A DNA stretch of 64,000 bases from Planctomycetota bacterium (GCA_019456255.1 VRUG01000013.1:1-64000), one strand, 5' to 3'; counted from the first letter of the stretch, positions 41,665-50,996 are shown. Numbers and translations: made by a program. Notes: generated by a model not told the origin, from the letters alone.

Positions 41665-42507
41665 ATGGCACGAGAAGAAAAAGTACTTGGATTAATCGCA
41701 GGGGGCGGTCGTTTGCCTTTTGTTGTTGCTCGCGGGGCTAAGAAGGCTGGCATGAAAGTGATTTGCGTTGGTCTGGCTGATAATGCCGAACCTGGGCTTT
41801 GCGACGAGGTTGACGAATTTTTTAGTGTTGCGATAGCTCGTCCCTGCAGTTGGATACGAAAATTGCGAAAGCATGGTGTCCGGCGAACGATAATGGTTGG
41901 CGGAGTCGCGAAGTCCCGGCTTTATAGTCCGTGGCGTATACTTCATTATTTGCCTGACTGGCGTGCGCTTAAGATTTATTACTGGCGTCTTGCCAAAAAA
42001 GATAAAGGTGATGACAGGTTGTTAAAAGGGTTAGCTGATGAATTGGCCAGCGGCGGAATAATATTGGAGAACTCAATGACGTACTGTAAAGAATCTATGG
42101 CAGATGCAGGTGTTATGACCGCTGGCGAGCTTAGTTCGAGTTTGAAAGATGATGTTGATTTTGGTTGGCCTATAGTTAAGAAGTGCGGTGAGCTTGATAT
42201 AGGGCAGGCGATAGTGGTCAAGGAGCGTGCGATAATCGCTGTCGAAGCTGTCGAGGGGACCGCTAAGATGATTGAGCGTGCCGGGCAGTACTGCCGTAAA
42301 GGGGGTTGGACGCTTATTAAGAGCTCTAAGCCTAATCAGGATATGCGGTTCGATGTTCCGTGTGTCGGGCCTGAGACGATTCGCAGTTTAGCTGACAATG
42401 GCGGCAAGTGCCTTGTGATTGAGGCGGGTAAGACGATGATTATTGATAAGTCTGAGACGATAAGCCTGGCGAATGAATTGGGGATAACAATTTTAGGGCG
42501 CGAGTAA
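41665..42507 (+). CDS. lpxI: UDP-2,3-diacylglucosamine pyrophosphatase LpxI
   Basis: 280 residues. LpxI/DUF1009 motifs: 'LGLIAGGGRLPFVVARGAKK', 'RTIMVGGVAK', 'DDRLLKGLADELASGG' and 'GPETIRSLADNGGKCLVIEA'. It hydrolyses UDP-2,3-diacylglucosamine to lipid X and replaces LpxH in many phyla. It pairs with lpxD, so the organism probably makes a lipid A-based outer membrane. Confidence 0.93.
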   Translation: MAREEKVLGLIAGGGRLPFVVARGAKKAGMKVICVGLADNAEPGLCDEVDEFFSVAIARPCSWIRKLRKHGVRRTIMVGGVAKSRLYSPWRILHYLPDWRALKIYYWRLAKKDKGDDRLLKGLADELASGGIILENSMTYCKESMADAGVMTAGELSSSLKDDVDFGWPIVKKCGELDIGQAIVVKERAIIAVEAVEGTAKMIERAGQYCRKGGWTLIKSSKPNQDMRFDVPCVGPETIRSLADNGGKCLVIEAGKTMIIDKSETISLANELGITILGRE

Positions 42508-42521
42508 TTTTCTCGGGATTC

Positions 42522-43511
42522 TTAGAACTGCTTTAGGAATCTCAAGTCGTTTTCAAACAGCAATCTGATATCGGTGATACCGTATTTTCTCATAGCGAGT
42601 CTTTCGATACCAAACCCGAAGGCCCATCCTGTATATTTTTCGTTATCTATTCCGACTGCGTCGAAGACGTTGGGGTCTACCATTCCGCAGCCTCCCATTT
42701 CGATCCATTGCTCGGTTCCCTTTTTGTCAACCCACAGCAGATCGATTTCAGCTGACGGTTCGGTGAACGGGAAGAAGCTTGGTCTGAATCGCCACTTGGT
42801 ATTTGGCCCGAAGAAAGCGTGTATGAACTGGTCGATAGCAGTCTTCATGTCGACCATAGTGACATTTTCATCGACGACGAGAGCTTCAAGCTGATGGAAC
42901 ATGTACATATGCGTGGCGTCGACGGTGTCTGGTCTGTAGACCCTGCCCGGTGCGACGACTCTGATAGGCGGTTTTTTATTTTCCATGACGCGAATTTGAA
43001 TAGTGGAGGTCTGGCTTCTCAAAAGCGTCTCATCATCAAGATAGAAATTGTCGATTGGGTCCCTTGCGGGGTGCTCGGCGGGAATATTGAGTGCGACGAA
43101 ATTGTGCCATTCATCTTCAACTTCCGGTCCATAGGCAACATCGAAGCCCATGCGTCCGAAGATCTCAAGCAGTTCATTTGTGGTCTGGGTGATAACGTGT
43201 GCCTTGCCGAGATTAACCGGAATGCCCGGTAAAGTGATATCGACAAGCTGGTCTGTTTTTGTTTTTGAGCCTGAGAGTGAATTTTTTATTTGTTCAAAAG
43301 CCTTAGTGACTTTACCTTTTACTTTATTCGCAAGTTGGCCTGCTTTTGGTTTTTGTTCGGCAGGGAACTTTCCGATTTGGCTAAGCATTTGCGTAACGAG
43401 ACCTTTTCTGCTTAGGTATTTGATTCGGAACTGTTCGAGAGAATCGAGGTCCTTGACTTTTTTCAAGTCTTCAAGAGCTTCTGAACCTATTTTTTCAAAT
43501 TGGTCAAGCAT
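42522..43511 (-). CDS. pheS: Phenylalanine-tRNA ligase alpha subunit
   Basis: 329 residues. An N-terminal coiled coil is followed by the class II core: 'GPEVEDEWHNFVALNIPAEH', 'LLRSQTSTIQIR', 'GRVYRPDTVDATHMYMFHQL', 'FPFTEPSAEIDL' and motif 3 'GWAFGFGIERLAM'. pheT is not adjacent, because the next downstream genes are on the other strand. Last gene of the thrS operon. Confidence 0.96.
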   Translation of the reverse strand: MLDQFEKIGSEALEDLKKVKDLDSLEQFRIKYLSRKGLVTQMLSQIGKFPAEQKPKAGQLANKVKGKVTKAFEQIKNSLSGSKTKTDQLVDITLPGIPVNLGKAHVITQTTNELLEIFGRMGFDVAYGPEVEDEWHNFVALNIPAEHPARDPIDNFYLDDETLLRSQTSTIQIRVMENKKPPIRVVAPGRVYRPDTVDATHMYMFHQLEALVVDENVTMVDMKTAIDQFIHAFFGPNTKWRFRPSFFPFTEPSAEIDLLWVDKKGTEQWIEMGGCGMVDPNVFDAVGIDNEKYTGWAFGFGIERLAMRKYGITDIRLLFENDLRFLKQF

Positions 43512-43549
43512 TGTTTCGTCTATAACATATTGAAGCGTTTATTAAAAAT

Positions 43550-43906
43550 TTACGAGATGGCAGTTTTGGCAGCTTCGACGATCTTATCGAAACCTTTCGG
43601 GTCAGCGATAGCAATTTCACTAAGCATTTTTCTGTTCAGGAGAATGTTAGCTTTTTTGCAAGCGTTAATGAACTGGCTATACCTGATACCTCTTTGTCTG
43701 CAAGCGGCGTTTAGGCGAATGATCCAGAGTCCCCTGAACTCTCTTTTTCTTCTTTTTCTATCGATTCTTGCGTTTACGGCAGCTCTAACGAGAGCTTCTT
43801 TGGCGAGTCGAATTTGTCTTCCGGCGGGACCACGGTGGCCTTTAACAGCTTTTAAGATCCTTTTCTTTGCCTGGTGTCTTGCAGCACCTTTTTTTACTCT
43901 TGGCAT
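43550..43906 (-). CDS. rplT: Ribosomal protein L20
   Basis: 118 residues. It begins 'MPRVKKGAARHQAKKRILK' and has the typical 'LWIIRLNAACRQRGIRYSQF' segment. L20 is an early assembly protein of the large subunit and in other bacteria represses its own operon by binding mRNA. It lies between rpmI and pheS. Confidence 0.97.
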   Translation of the reverse strand: MPRVKKGAARHQAKKRILKAVKGHRGPAGRQIRLAKEALVRAAVNARIDRKRRKREFRGLWIIRLNAACRQRGIRYSQFINACKKANILLNRKMLSEIAIADPKGFDKIVEAAKTAIS

Positions 43907-43938
43907 ATCAGCTTTCCTTTAATGAGAGTTTAACATTT

Positions 43939-43979
43939 CGTTTGCTGGCGGCAGCTGATCGGGAGCCGAGAAGCAAACG
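43939..43979 (-). promoter_or_regulatory. Hairpin between rpmI and rplT, possible L20 operator or mRNA structure
   Basis: CGTTTGCT (43939-43946) and AGCAAACG (43972-43979) form a perfect 8-bp outer stem around a 25-nt GC-rich interior that can pair further. It lies in the 85-nt gap after the rpmI stop. There is no T-run, so it is not a standard terminator. L20 control of this operon is known elsewhere; that it acts here is inference. Confidence 0.4.
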
Positions 43980-43991
43980 TATTTAATTAAT

Positions 43992-44186
43992 TTATTGCCC
44001 CAGCAGGCACCTTGTTTTCTTTGTGGCAGATGCTGTCATTCCAGATGCGGAGGCGATTTTTCTTCTTCTTTTCGCGCTTTTTGAGCTCATAAGATGTCCG
44101 CCAAAAGCTGATTTACGCTTAATTTTTCCAGTTGCGGTAACCTTAACTCTTTTTTTAAGTCCCTTATGGGTTTTTTGCTTTGGCAT
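43992..44186 (-). CDS. rpmI: Ribosomal protein L35
   Basis: 64 residues, full length. The basic pattern '[20 protein letters not shown]' and '[20 protein letters not shown]' is that of L35. It sits between infC and rplT as in most bacteria. Confidence 0.95.
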   Translation of the reverse strand: MPKQKTHKGLKKRVKVTATGKIKRKSAFGGHLMSSKSAKRRRKIASASGMTASATKKTRCLLGQ

Positions 44187-44316
44187 TATTTTACATCCTC
44201 ATAGCAAGGGCTATTAGCCCGGTAAAAGAGGATAATTTTAGGGCATTCTCGGGCTGTGGTCAATAGAAAAATGTTATTTTTCCATAGAATCGTCAAAAAA
44301 CGCCTATTACGGGTTA

Positions 44317-44835
44317 TTATTTGGGTATCAGCAACAAAGTCATGCGTCTATGGGCCATTTTTGCGGGTCTATCGATTTTGGCGATATCTTCCATTTGTTC
44401 AACGATACCATCCAAAACTGCCAGCCCTTTGTCCTGATGGAGCATTTGGCGTCCCCTGAAGAACATAGTAAACTGCACTTTATGGCCTTTTTCGAGAAAA
44501 GCATGTGCTTTTTTCATCTTAATTTCAAGGTCATGCTTGTCGGTTTCAGGCCTGAGCCTGATTTCCTTTAGTGTAGCGGTGTGCTGATGGCTTTTTTTTC
44601 TGCTTTCTCTATATTTTCTCTTTTGCTCGTAAAGCCATTTTCCATAATCCATGATTTTGCATACAGGCGGCTCGCCATTAGGTGCCACTTCTACGAGGTC
44701 GAGATTCACCCCTCTTGCCCTTTCGAGGGCAACGTAGGCATCGACGATTCCGACTTGATTATCATCATGGTCCACAAGGCGTACCTGGCTTACTTTAATT
44801 GCCTCGTTAATCCTTAATCCTTTTGCTTTACTAAT
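44317..44835 (-). CDS. infC: Translation initiation factor IF-3, ATT start
   Basis: 172 residues from ATT 44835. The first GTG (44775) lies inside the conserved N-domain. Extending upstream adds 'RINEAIKVSQVRLVDHDD', which every IF-3 needs, and an in-frame TGA follows two codons before the ATT. AAGGTGA sits 6 nt upstream of the ATT. The AUU start is known in E. coli infC, where IF-3 represses its own translation by rejecting the start codon. The N- and C-domains are intact ('CKIMDYGKWLYEQKRK', 'FTMFFRGRQMLH'). Confidence 0.93.
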   Translation of the reverse strand: MSKAKGLRINEAIKVSQVRLVDHDDNQVGIVDAYVALERARGVNLDLVEVAPNGEPPVCKIMDYGKWLYEQKRKYRESRKKSHQHTATLKEIRLRPETDKHDLEIKMKKAHAFLEKGHKVQFTMFFRGRQMLHQDKGLAVLDGIVEQMEDIAKIDRPAKMAHRRMTLLLIPK

Positions 44836-44905
44836 TGTATATCACCTTGCCTTTCTTAAGAAATTTACAAATTTTTAACTTGTGCACGTATCCTATTAGA
44901 ACAAC

Positions 44906-46819
44906 TTAAAATGTTAAGTCCAAGGATTTATCCTGAATTTTTGTTTTTGCCATATCGATAAATTCCTGGAGTGAAACGGTTTTATTTTCCTTTTGCCCCC
45001 TAATTCTGACATTTACAGAATCACTTTCGGCTTCTTTCGGCCCTACAACGAGCATATACGGCAATTTTTCGCTGTGAGCCTTAGCGATTTTTGCCCCGAT
45101 TTTTTCGTCGGAGGAATCTACGCTGCATCTGAGGTTTGGCTTTAATTTCTCGTAAACCTGGTTAGCGTAATCGTTGGTTTTTTCACTTATTGGCAGGATT
45201 CTTACCTGCTGAGGCGCGAGCCAAAGTGGGAATCTTGCAGCATAATGTTCGATTAGAATTCCGATGAACCTCTCGAACGAACCGAGCACGGCCCGGTGAA
45301 TCATAACCGGTGTTTTCTCGGTGTTGTCCTTGTCGGTGTATAGCAGTTCAAATCGTTTTGGCATAGAGAAGTCCAGTTGTATAGTTCCGAGCTGCCACGA
45401 ACGCTTTAGGCAGTCCTTGATATGGAAATCGATTTTTGGACCATAGAAGGCGCCGTCTCCGGGGTTGACCTGGTAATCAATATTTTTGTGTTCGAGAGCA
45501 TTTATAAGTGCGTTGGTTGCGGTTTCCCAGATTTCGTCGGCGCCTATATGCTTTTCCGGTTTTGTCGAAAGTTCAATATGTACATCTTCGAATCCAAAGG
45601 CTTTGTAGATTTCAAGAGTAAGTTCAATGACTCCGATAATTTCTTTTTCAATTTGCTCTGGTACGCAGAAGATATGGGCATCGTCCTGCGTGAATTGCCT
45701 TACTCTGAACAGGCCATGCATGACCCCACTCGCTTCGTGGCGATGGACAAGGCCAAGCTCGGCGACCCGCATGGGAAAATCGCGGTATGAATGCTGGGTA
45801 GCTTTGTACACGAGGCAACCGCCTGGACAATTCATCGGTTTAATAGCATAGGCTACATCGTCGACATCGGTAAAGTACATGTTCTCTTTATAGTTGTCCC
45901 AGTGCCCACTTTTGTGCCACAGCTGTTCGTTTAGAATGATAGGTGTTTTAATTTCTTCGTAGTCATATTTTTTATGTATCTCTCTCCAGAAGTCAGTGAT
46001 GGCATTCCAGATGGTCATTCCCTTTGCATGCATGAAGGCAAAGCCCGGTCCGGCATCATTGAAGCTGAACAAATCCAATTGTTTTCCTAAAATTCTGTGG
46101 TCGCGTTTTTTTGCTTCTTCGAGTCTATGGAGATGTTCGTTGAGTTCTTTTTTTGAAGGCCAAGCGGTACCGTATACTCTTTGGAGCATTTTTTGGGTGG
46201 GATCCCCATGCCAATAGGCCCCTGCTACCGACATGATTTTGAATGCCCCTACCTTGCCGGTTGATGGTATGTGCGGTCCCCGACACAGGTCCTCGAATTG
46301 GTCGCCTTGTGCATAAAAGCTAATAATGTCACCTTCTGCTCGTTCGATGTTGTCGATTTTATATTTGTTCCCGGCAACTTTTTCCATAGCTTGTTCGCGT
46401 GTCAATTCGGTTCGGGTTATGGGGGTGTCTGCTTTTATGATTTCTTTCATTTTTTCTTCGATGCGTTTGAAATCTTCGGGCCTGATAGGTTCATCAAGGT
46501 CAATATCGTAATAGAAACCGTCTTCGATTGTCGGGCCGTAGACGAGTTTTGTATCTGTCCAGATTGAAGAGATGGCCTGGGCCATGACGTGTGCACATGA
46601 GTGCTGTATAATTTCGAGCCCCTCGGCATCTTTTGCGGTCAGGATTTGTATTGTGCAGTCAGAATTTATCGCGGTATTGAGGTCAACAGGTTCGCCGTCA
46701 ATTTTTGCGGCTAAAGCGGCCTTTGCAAGCCCCGGGCCAATTTGCATTGCCAACTGTTGGACGGAATTTCCGTCATCTATTTCTAATATTTTGCCGTCAG
46801 GCAGTGTGACTTTTGCCAT
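44906..46819 (-). CDS. thrS: Threonine-tRNA ligase
   Basis: 637 residues, full length: TGS domain (residues 1-60), editing domain with 'HSCAHVMAQAI' and the C...H zinc-like site, then the class II core with 'MNCPGGCLVYKATQHSYRD', 'RHEASGVMHGLFRVRQFTQ', and the C-terminal anticodon-binding domain. It is the first gene of the thrS-infC-rpmI-rplT-pheS operon. A good promoter lies at 46878-46906. Confidence 0.97.
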   Translation of the reverse strand: MAKVTLPDGKILEIDDGNSVQQLAMQIGPGLAKAALAAKIDGEPVDLNTAINSDCTIQILTAKDAEGLEIIQHSCAHVMAQAISSIWTDTKLVYGPTIEDGFYYDIDLDEPIRPEDFKRIEEKMKEIIKADTPITRTELTREQAMEKVAGNKYKIDNIERAEGDIISFYAQGDQFEDLCRGPHIPSTGKVGAFKIMSVAGAYWHGDPTQKMLQRVYGTAWPSKKELNEHLHRLEEAKKRDHRILGKQLDLFSFNDAGPGFAFMHAKGMTIWNAITDFWREIHKKYDYEEIKTPIILNEQLWHKSGHWDNYKENMYFTDVDDVAYAIKPMNCPGGCLVYKATQHSYRDFPMRVAELGLVHRHEASGVMHGLFRVRQFTQDDAHIFCVPEQIEKEIIGVIELTLEIYKAFGFEDVHIELSTKPEKHIGADEIWETATNALINALEHKNIDYQVNPGDGAFYGPKIDFHIKDCLKRSWQLGTIQLDFSMPKRFELLYTDKDNTEKTPVMIHRAVLGSFERFIGILIEHYAARFPLWLAPQQVRILPISEKTNDYANQVYEKLKPNLRCSVDSSDEKIGAKIAKAHSEKLPYMLVVGPKEAESDSVNVRIRGQKENKTVSLQEFIDMAKTKIQDKSLDLTF

Positions 46820-46877
46820 AAATATAATCCGGTATCAGCTTTCCCTTCGCCTTTACTTGTTCCATTGTAATTGCAAC

Positions 46878-46906
46878 AAAGTACCCCAACTCGGCAGTTC
46901 TGTCAA
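46878..46906 (-). promoter_or_regulatory. Promoter of the thrS operon
   Basis: On the minus strand a perfect TTGACA (46901-46906), a 17-nt spacer and TACTTT (46878-46883), about 55 nt before ATG 46819. I see no T-box in the leader. Confidence 0.6.
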
Positions 46907-46963
46907 TATAAATAATCGGTGGATTTAAGTGCTGTCAGCTATATTTTTGGTTGTGGAAATTTG

Positions 46964-46992
46964 TTGCTAAACCGCAGCCAATATGATATTTT
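46964..46992 (+). promoter_or_regulatory. Promoter of the GspE-like gene, near-leaderless
   Basis: TTGCTA (46964-46969), a 17-nt spacer and TATTTT (46987-46992). Predicted transcription start about 46999, within or just before the ATG codons at 46998 and 47004. No SD is present. Confidence 0.4.
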
Positions 46993-46997
46993 AGATT

Positions 46998-48623
46998 ATG
47001 TTAATGCTGGATTTACCGTCAGTGGGAGACTTTATGGTGTCATTTGTGTTTACAGCGTCAGTATTTGTGAGTGGGGTTAGTGACTCGGGTATGTCAGCGA
47101 TGGTATTGCCCTTTAGCATATTCAAACTTATTCTGTTTACCTGCTGGGTGTATCTGTGTCTTTATTTAGTTCAGTATGTGGAATTCAGCCTTCTGGTACC
47201 GAAGAAATTTAAAACGGTGGGTAAGATAGGCACTCTTTTGACCGGTCCGATTTGCCTTCTACTGTTCGTTGTAATCAAGGCAGCGATAAGGGCATCGGAG
47301 AGCGGGCTTGGGATGGCTGAAACCATTAAGGGTCAGCTGACTGAACTTTTTTCAAATATAAAGGGGGCAAAAATATTTGAGAGCAGGGATGATGGCAAAT
47401 TAACTATTTTTGATTCCTCGGGCAGGGACATTAGCGAGATACTTACCCATGGCAAAAGCGGGGGCAAAAGCCCAACATTAAAATTGACCGAACAGATAAT
47501 CGGTAATGCTCTCGACGACCGGGCTACAGATATCCTTATCGACCCAAAGGACGGCTCAACTTATACGGTGAGGTATCGAGTAGACGGTGTTTTGAAAGTG
47601 GTCTATGACCTTGACACAGATGTATGCAAATCGGTAATTAACAGTATCAAAGCAGTGTCTGACATGGACATAGCCGACAAGCGTCGCCCACAGGACGGCT
47701 CTTTCAGGGCTCAACGAGGAGGTTTCAAGGTATCTTTTCGTGTAGCCAGCGCCGGTGTGATTCATGGAGAGAAATTATCTGTCCGTGTTCTGGGTCGTGA
47801 TGCGAGCCAATTTCGACTTGATACGATAGGGCTGTCGAAAAAACAACAGCTAATGCTTCAACGGGCTGTCGAAAAACCTTCCGGTATGATTTTAATCTGC
47901 GGTCCTACCGGCAGCGGTAAAACGACGACGATGTACGCCCTTCTCAATGAGATTGACCTTAATACCCGCAATGTTATTACTGTTGAGGACCCTGTTGAAT
48001 ATTCCTTGCCGAACGCCAGCCAGATAGAGATTAATCCCAAAGCTGATATTACGTTTGCCAAAAGTTTGCGCAGTATATTAAGGCAGGACCCAGATGTGAT
48101 ATGTATCGGGGAAATACGTGACGAGGAGACCGCGAAGATAGCACTTCAGGCCTCTCAGACGGGTCATTTGGTTTTGGCGACAATTCACAGTAACAGTAAC
48201 GCAGCTACTCTGCTTCGATTAATGGATTTGGGTGTATCGCAAATGCTGTTGGCGTCGGGTTTGGACGTTATCATAAGTCAGCGATTGCTTCGCCGGCTTT
48301 GTGATAACTGTAAGATAAAAGCGAAATTAACAGACTCACAGATACATGAGTTTCGCCGCAAGAAAATAAACTATCACGGTATATTAGATGCACGAGGGTG
48401 TGAACACTGTAATGATACAGGCTATTATGAACGTACAGCTATATGTGACATATTGACTTTGAATAATAAGTTAAAAGATACGATCGCTAATAGTGAGTCC
48501 TTTATTGTTCAGCTTCGAAAGGTTGGCGACAAGAAGGGGCAATCGAATATGAAGAAGCAGGCACTTAAGAAGATAGTCGGCGGATTAACAAATCTAAAAG
48601 AATTGCACAGAGTGTTAGGATAG
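46998..48623 (+). CDS. Membrane-anchored GspE/PilB-family secretion ATPase
   Basis: 541 residues. Unusually, the N-terminus has three hydrophobic segments (about residues 12-32, 34-58, 75-95) in place of the soluble N1 domain of GspE/PilB. The ATPase core is complete: Walker A 'GPTGSGKTTT', Asp box 'VITVEDPVEYSL', Walker B 'DPDVICIGEIRDEETA', His box 'GHLVLATIHSNS', then the four-Cys zinc site ('LCDNCK', 'GCEHCNDTGYYER'). It powers type II secretion or type IV pili, or a related system. A CvpA-like gene follows 5 nt later. Confidence 0.88.
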   Translation: MLMLDLPSVGDFMVSFVFTASVFVSGVSDSGMSAMVLPFSIFKLILFTCWVYLCLYLVQYVEFSLLVPKKFKTVGKIGTLLTGPICLLLFVVIKAAIRASESGLGMAETIKGQLTELFSNIKGAKIFESRDDGKLTIFDSSGRDISEILTHGKSGGKSPTLKLTEQIIGNALDDRATDILIDPKDGSTYTVRYRVDGVLKVVYDLDTDVCKSVINSIKAVSDMDIADKRRPQDGSFRAQRGGFKVSFRVASAGVIHGEKLSVRVLGRDASQFRLDTIGLSKKQQLMLQRAVEKPSGMILICGPTGSGKTTTMYALLNEIDLNTRNVITVEDPVEYSLPNASQIEINPKADITFAKSLRSILRQDPDVICIGEIRDEETAKIALQASQTGHLVLATIHSNSNAATLLRLMDLGVSQMLLASGLDVIISQRLLRRLCDNCKIKAKLTDSQIHEFRRKKINYHGILDARGCEHCNDTGYYERTAICDILTLNNKLKDTIANSESFIVQLRKVGDKKGQSNMKKQALKKIVGGLTNLKELHRVLG

Positions 48624-48628
48624 TTTTT

Positions 48629-49198
48629 ATGGTATTAGGTATAGGCATATTATTCGGGATATTTTTTGCTTTAGTAGGCCTGAAGCTTGGTTTCTATGAG
48701 ATGCTGACAATGTTCTTTAATGTTTTGATGTCGGTATATCTTGGTATTTTTTTGGGGCCTGTATTAGCGGCAAGCGGTATTGAGGACCGTTTGCATTATG
48801 CTAACAGTATATGTATGTTAATTGTCGGCGTGGCAACTTTCTTGGTATTGTTTGTTATATCGTATTTTCTTTTTACAAGTCAGTTCAAGATACCATTTCC
48901 AAAGATTTTCGATATGGGTGTATCTGGTATTCTTGGATTTTTAACAGGTTTTTTAGTATGGAGTTTTTTGAGCATGCTTGTTTTGGTGATACCTATTTCT
49001 CAAGGCAGTACTTTGGCAAGGATTGGATTTAGCAAGAAAGCTCAACAAACTAATTTGTCTTATGTATATAGGTGTAGTGACATAATCAGCGGTTTTGTAT
49101 CCAACGATGAGCAAAGCACCGAGAAAGTTATAGAGAGTCTTCCTGAATTTCAAAAAAAGCGGCCTGTAAAAAGCAGGGAACCAGCACCTAAATCATAA
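48629..49198 (+). CDS. CvpA-like membrane protein
   Basis: 189 residues with four helices in the first 130 residues and a hydrophilic C-terminus ending in a Lys/Pro-rich tail. Helix layout and glycine pattern ('GIFLGPVLAASGI', 'GILGFLTGFLVW') resemble CvpA/colicin V production proteins. It is 5 nt downstream of the GspE-like gene, suggesting a joint membrane function. Assignment moderate. Confidence 0.6.
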   Translation: MVLGIGILFGIFFALVGLKLGFYEMLTMFFNVLMSVYLGIFLGPVLAASGIEDRLHYANSICMLIVGVATFLVLFVISYFLFTSQFKIPFPKIFDMGVSGILGFLTGFLVWSFLSMLVLVIPISQGSTLARIGFSKKAQQTNLSYVYRCSDIISGFVSNDEQSTEKVIESLPEFQKKRPVKSREPAPKS

Positions 49199-49202
49199 GG
49201 TA

Positions 49203-50996
49203 TTAATTTTTTGCCTGGTCGAGGATAAGGTCCTTTACATTTTGGCTTGGCAGATTAAGCGAACCAAAGGCAATAGCAGCACCACCTCTTAGTTCAGGGT
49301 CAATATCAGTTGAACCGACCATAGCGTAGATTTTGTTTATCGCGGCTGTATCGAGGAGATTTGCATTTATTTTTGCAGAGACAGCAAGTGAGTCAAATGC
49401 GGCGAGGCGAACCTCCATAGGGTTAGTTTCAGCAATAGCCATAGCTGCGATTGCGATTTGTGCATTGGCGCTATTGATGTAAGCTAAGGTTTGACCGGCA
49501 AGAATCTGGATTTGCAAACGCTTATCTTTTGTTGCTTCTATGAGAGCATATTGCGCGGCACTTAAGTCGACAATTTTATTTCTTGTCTGAGCAAGTTTTA
49601 GCATCGCGTTTGCGGCTCTTATGGCATATGAATCAGCCAACTCAGAGCTTAGTGTGTTATTATTTTGTGCTGTTTTTTCCGACGTTTCTACAAGTGCCGA
49701 TGCGAGATTTTCGATTATTAGTCTTACTTCGGGGAACCCTTGTTTTGGTCCGGCTTGTGCGATAGCGATAGCTGCACTGTATCTGACGGTTTTGTCGTGG
49801 TATGTCAGCGACTGTGCCAGCGGCTGAACCGGTCCAATTCTTGAAAGCAGTGATTGTTCACCAGCGGTCACTGCGAGAGCTTCGACCGCGGCGAGAGCAA
49901 CGTAAGTGTTGCCATCATTTAATGCTCTTGCCAGTGCGAGGTGTAGATATTCAGGCCCGGAAGTTGTGGCATATACAAAAGCGTCGGCATGTCCGGTGCC
50001 GAAATAATTGGGCATTTCGATTCCGGTAGATTCTGCCTGGAAGAAGGCGGCAAGCCAGAGTCCAATCGCCCTTCCAAATGCTGCGTCTGCTTTTAGTGCC
50101 CATTCGCAGCCTCGCATAGCCATAAGTTCGTAGAAATAATCCTTATCAACTTTTTCCAGCGCCAGTGCCCGCATAGAATTGTCCCAGAACCAGATGTTTG
50201 CAAAGTCAGCATCTTCGGCAGGTGCTAAAGATTCGGCATGGTCGTAATATTTTTCGGCCACCTGATAGAACAACTGTGCGGCGGACATTTTTGCTGCAGC
50301 AGGATTAATTTCCATGATACTGTTTTGCGCGAGTGATCTTAGTTGCTGTGATTGATCTTTTTCGACGATGTATTTTAGATAAGGCAGTGACTGCGGGTAT
50401 CCGATTTTTCCCATAGCTTTTATAATTTCAGCTTTTATACCGACATCCTCTGTTTGCAGAGCAGCGGCGAGAGGCCTGATAGCATCTCTCCCGATTTGCG
50501 GCAAGGCCCAAATGATGTTAGACATTTCATCTTTTCTCTCGATATCAGATAAAGCGTCAATCATATGCGGGATAGCATATTCGCCCGCATTTTGCAGTCT
50601 TTTTACGGCAGTGAGTTGGCCCCTTGCGGTACCTGAGAGCCTTTTAATTTCATCGACGATAATACTTGCGTCTGTTCTTTTGTCGAATCTGCCCTGTTCG
50701 ATGATTTTCAGTATATTTTCGGTAAGCCTGGCCAATTCCGGGTTTGGTTTTGTTTCGTGTACTTTCAAGAGTATGGCGTAGCCCTCTGGGTTTTGCTCGG
50801 CGAAAGAGAGCAACTGCACTGCGTCTGGTTTGCTATCGAGAAGTGCCTGTGCGTATCCTGCAGCGAGGTCAAATCTTCCGATTTTTGTATAATGCAGAAA
50901 ATCGTTCCAATTATCTTCAGGCGGCTGTGCAAAAGAGCAGTTCGCATATAGAATTATGACTGCTAAAATCGTTAGAACAGCTTTATTATCAAACAT
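49203..50996 (-). CDS. Exported HEAT-repeat protein
   Basis: 597 residues. A signal peptide (to about residue 23, 'ILYANCSFAQP') precedes HEAT-like helical repeats, e.g. 'GEYAIPHMIDALSDIERKDE', 'LVKPLAAAL'-type units and 'PYLKYIVEKDQSQQLRSLAQ'. GGAG lies 8 nt before ATG 50996. It likely forms a periplasmic protein-binding solenoid; partner unknown. Confidence 0.75.
   Translation of the reverse strand: MFDNKAVLTILAVIILYANCSFAQPPEDNWNDFLHYTKIGRFDLAAGYAQALLDSKPDAVQLLSFAEQNPEGYAILLKVHETKPNPELARLTENILKIIEQGRFDKRTDASIIVDEIKRLSGTARGQLTAVKRLQNAGEYAIPHMIDALSDIERKDEMSNIIWALPQIGRDAIRPLAAALQTEDVGIKAEIIKAMGKIGYPQSLPYLKYIVEKDQSQQLRSLAQNSIMEINPAAAKMSAAQLFYQVAEKYYDHAESLAPAEDADFANIWFWDNSMRALALEKVDKDYFYELMAMRGCEWALKADAAFGRAIGLWLAAFFQAESTGIEMPNYFGTGHADAFVYATTSGPEYLHLALARALNDGNTYVALAAVEALAVTAGEQSLLSRIGPVQPLAQSLTYHDKTVRYSAAIAIAQAGPKQGFPEVRLIIENLASALVETSEKTAQNNNTLSSELADSYAIRAANAMLKLAQTRNKIVDLSAAQYALIEATKDKRLQIQILAGQTLAYINSANAQIAIAAMAIAETNPMEVRLAAFDSLAVSAKINANLLDTAAINKIYAMVGSTDIDPELRGGAAIAFGSLNLPSQNVKDLILDQAKN

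Noticed and set aside
43500-43922. 140-residue plus-strand frame opposite rplT
   Set aside because: rplT on the minus strand is certain.
44836-46819. T-box or other riboswitch at the thrS operon
   Set aside because: The leader between the promoter and ATG 46819 is about 50 nt, too short for a T-box, and no T-box consensus is seen.
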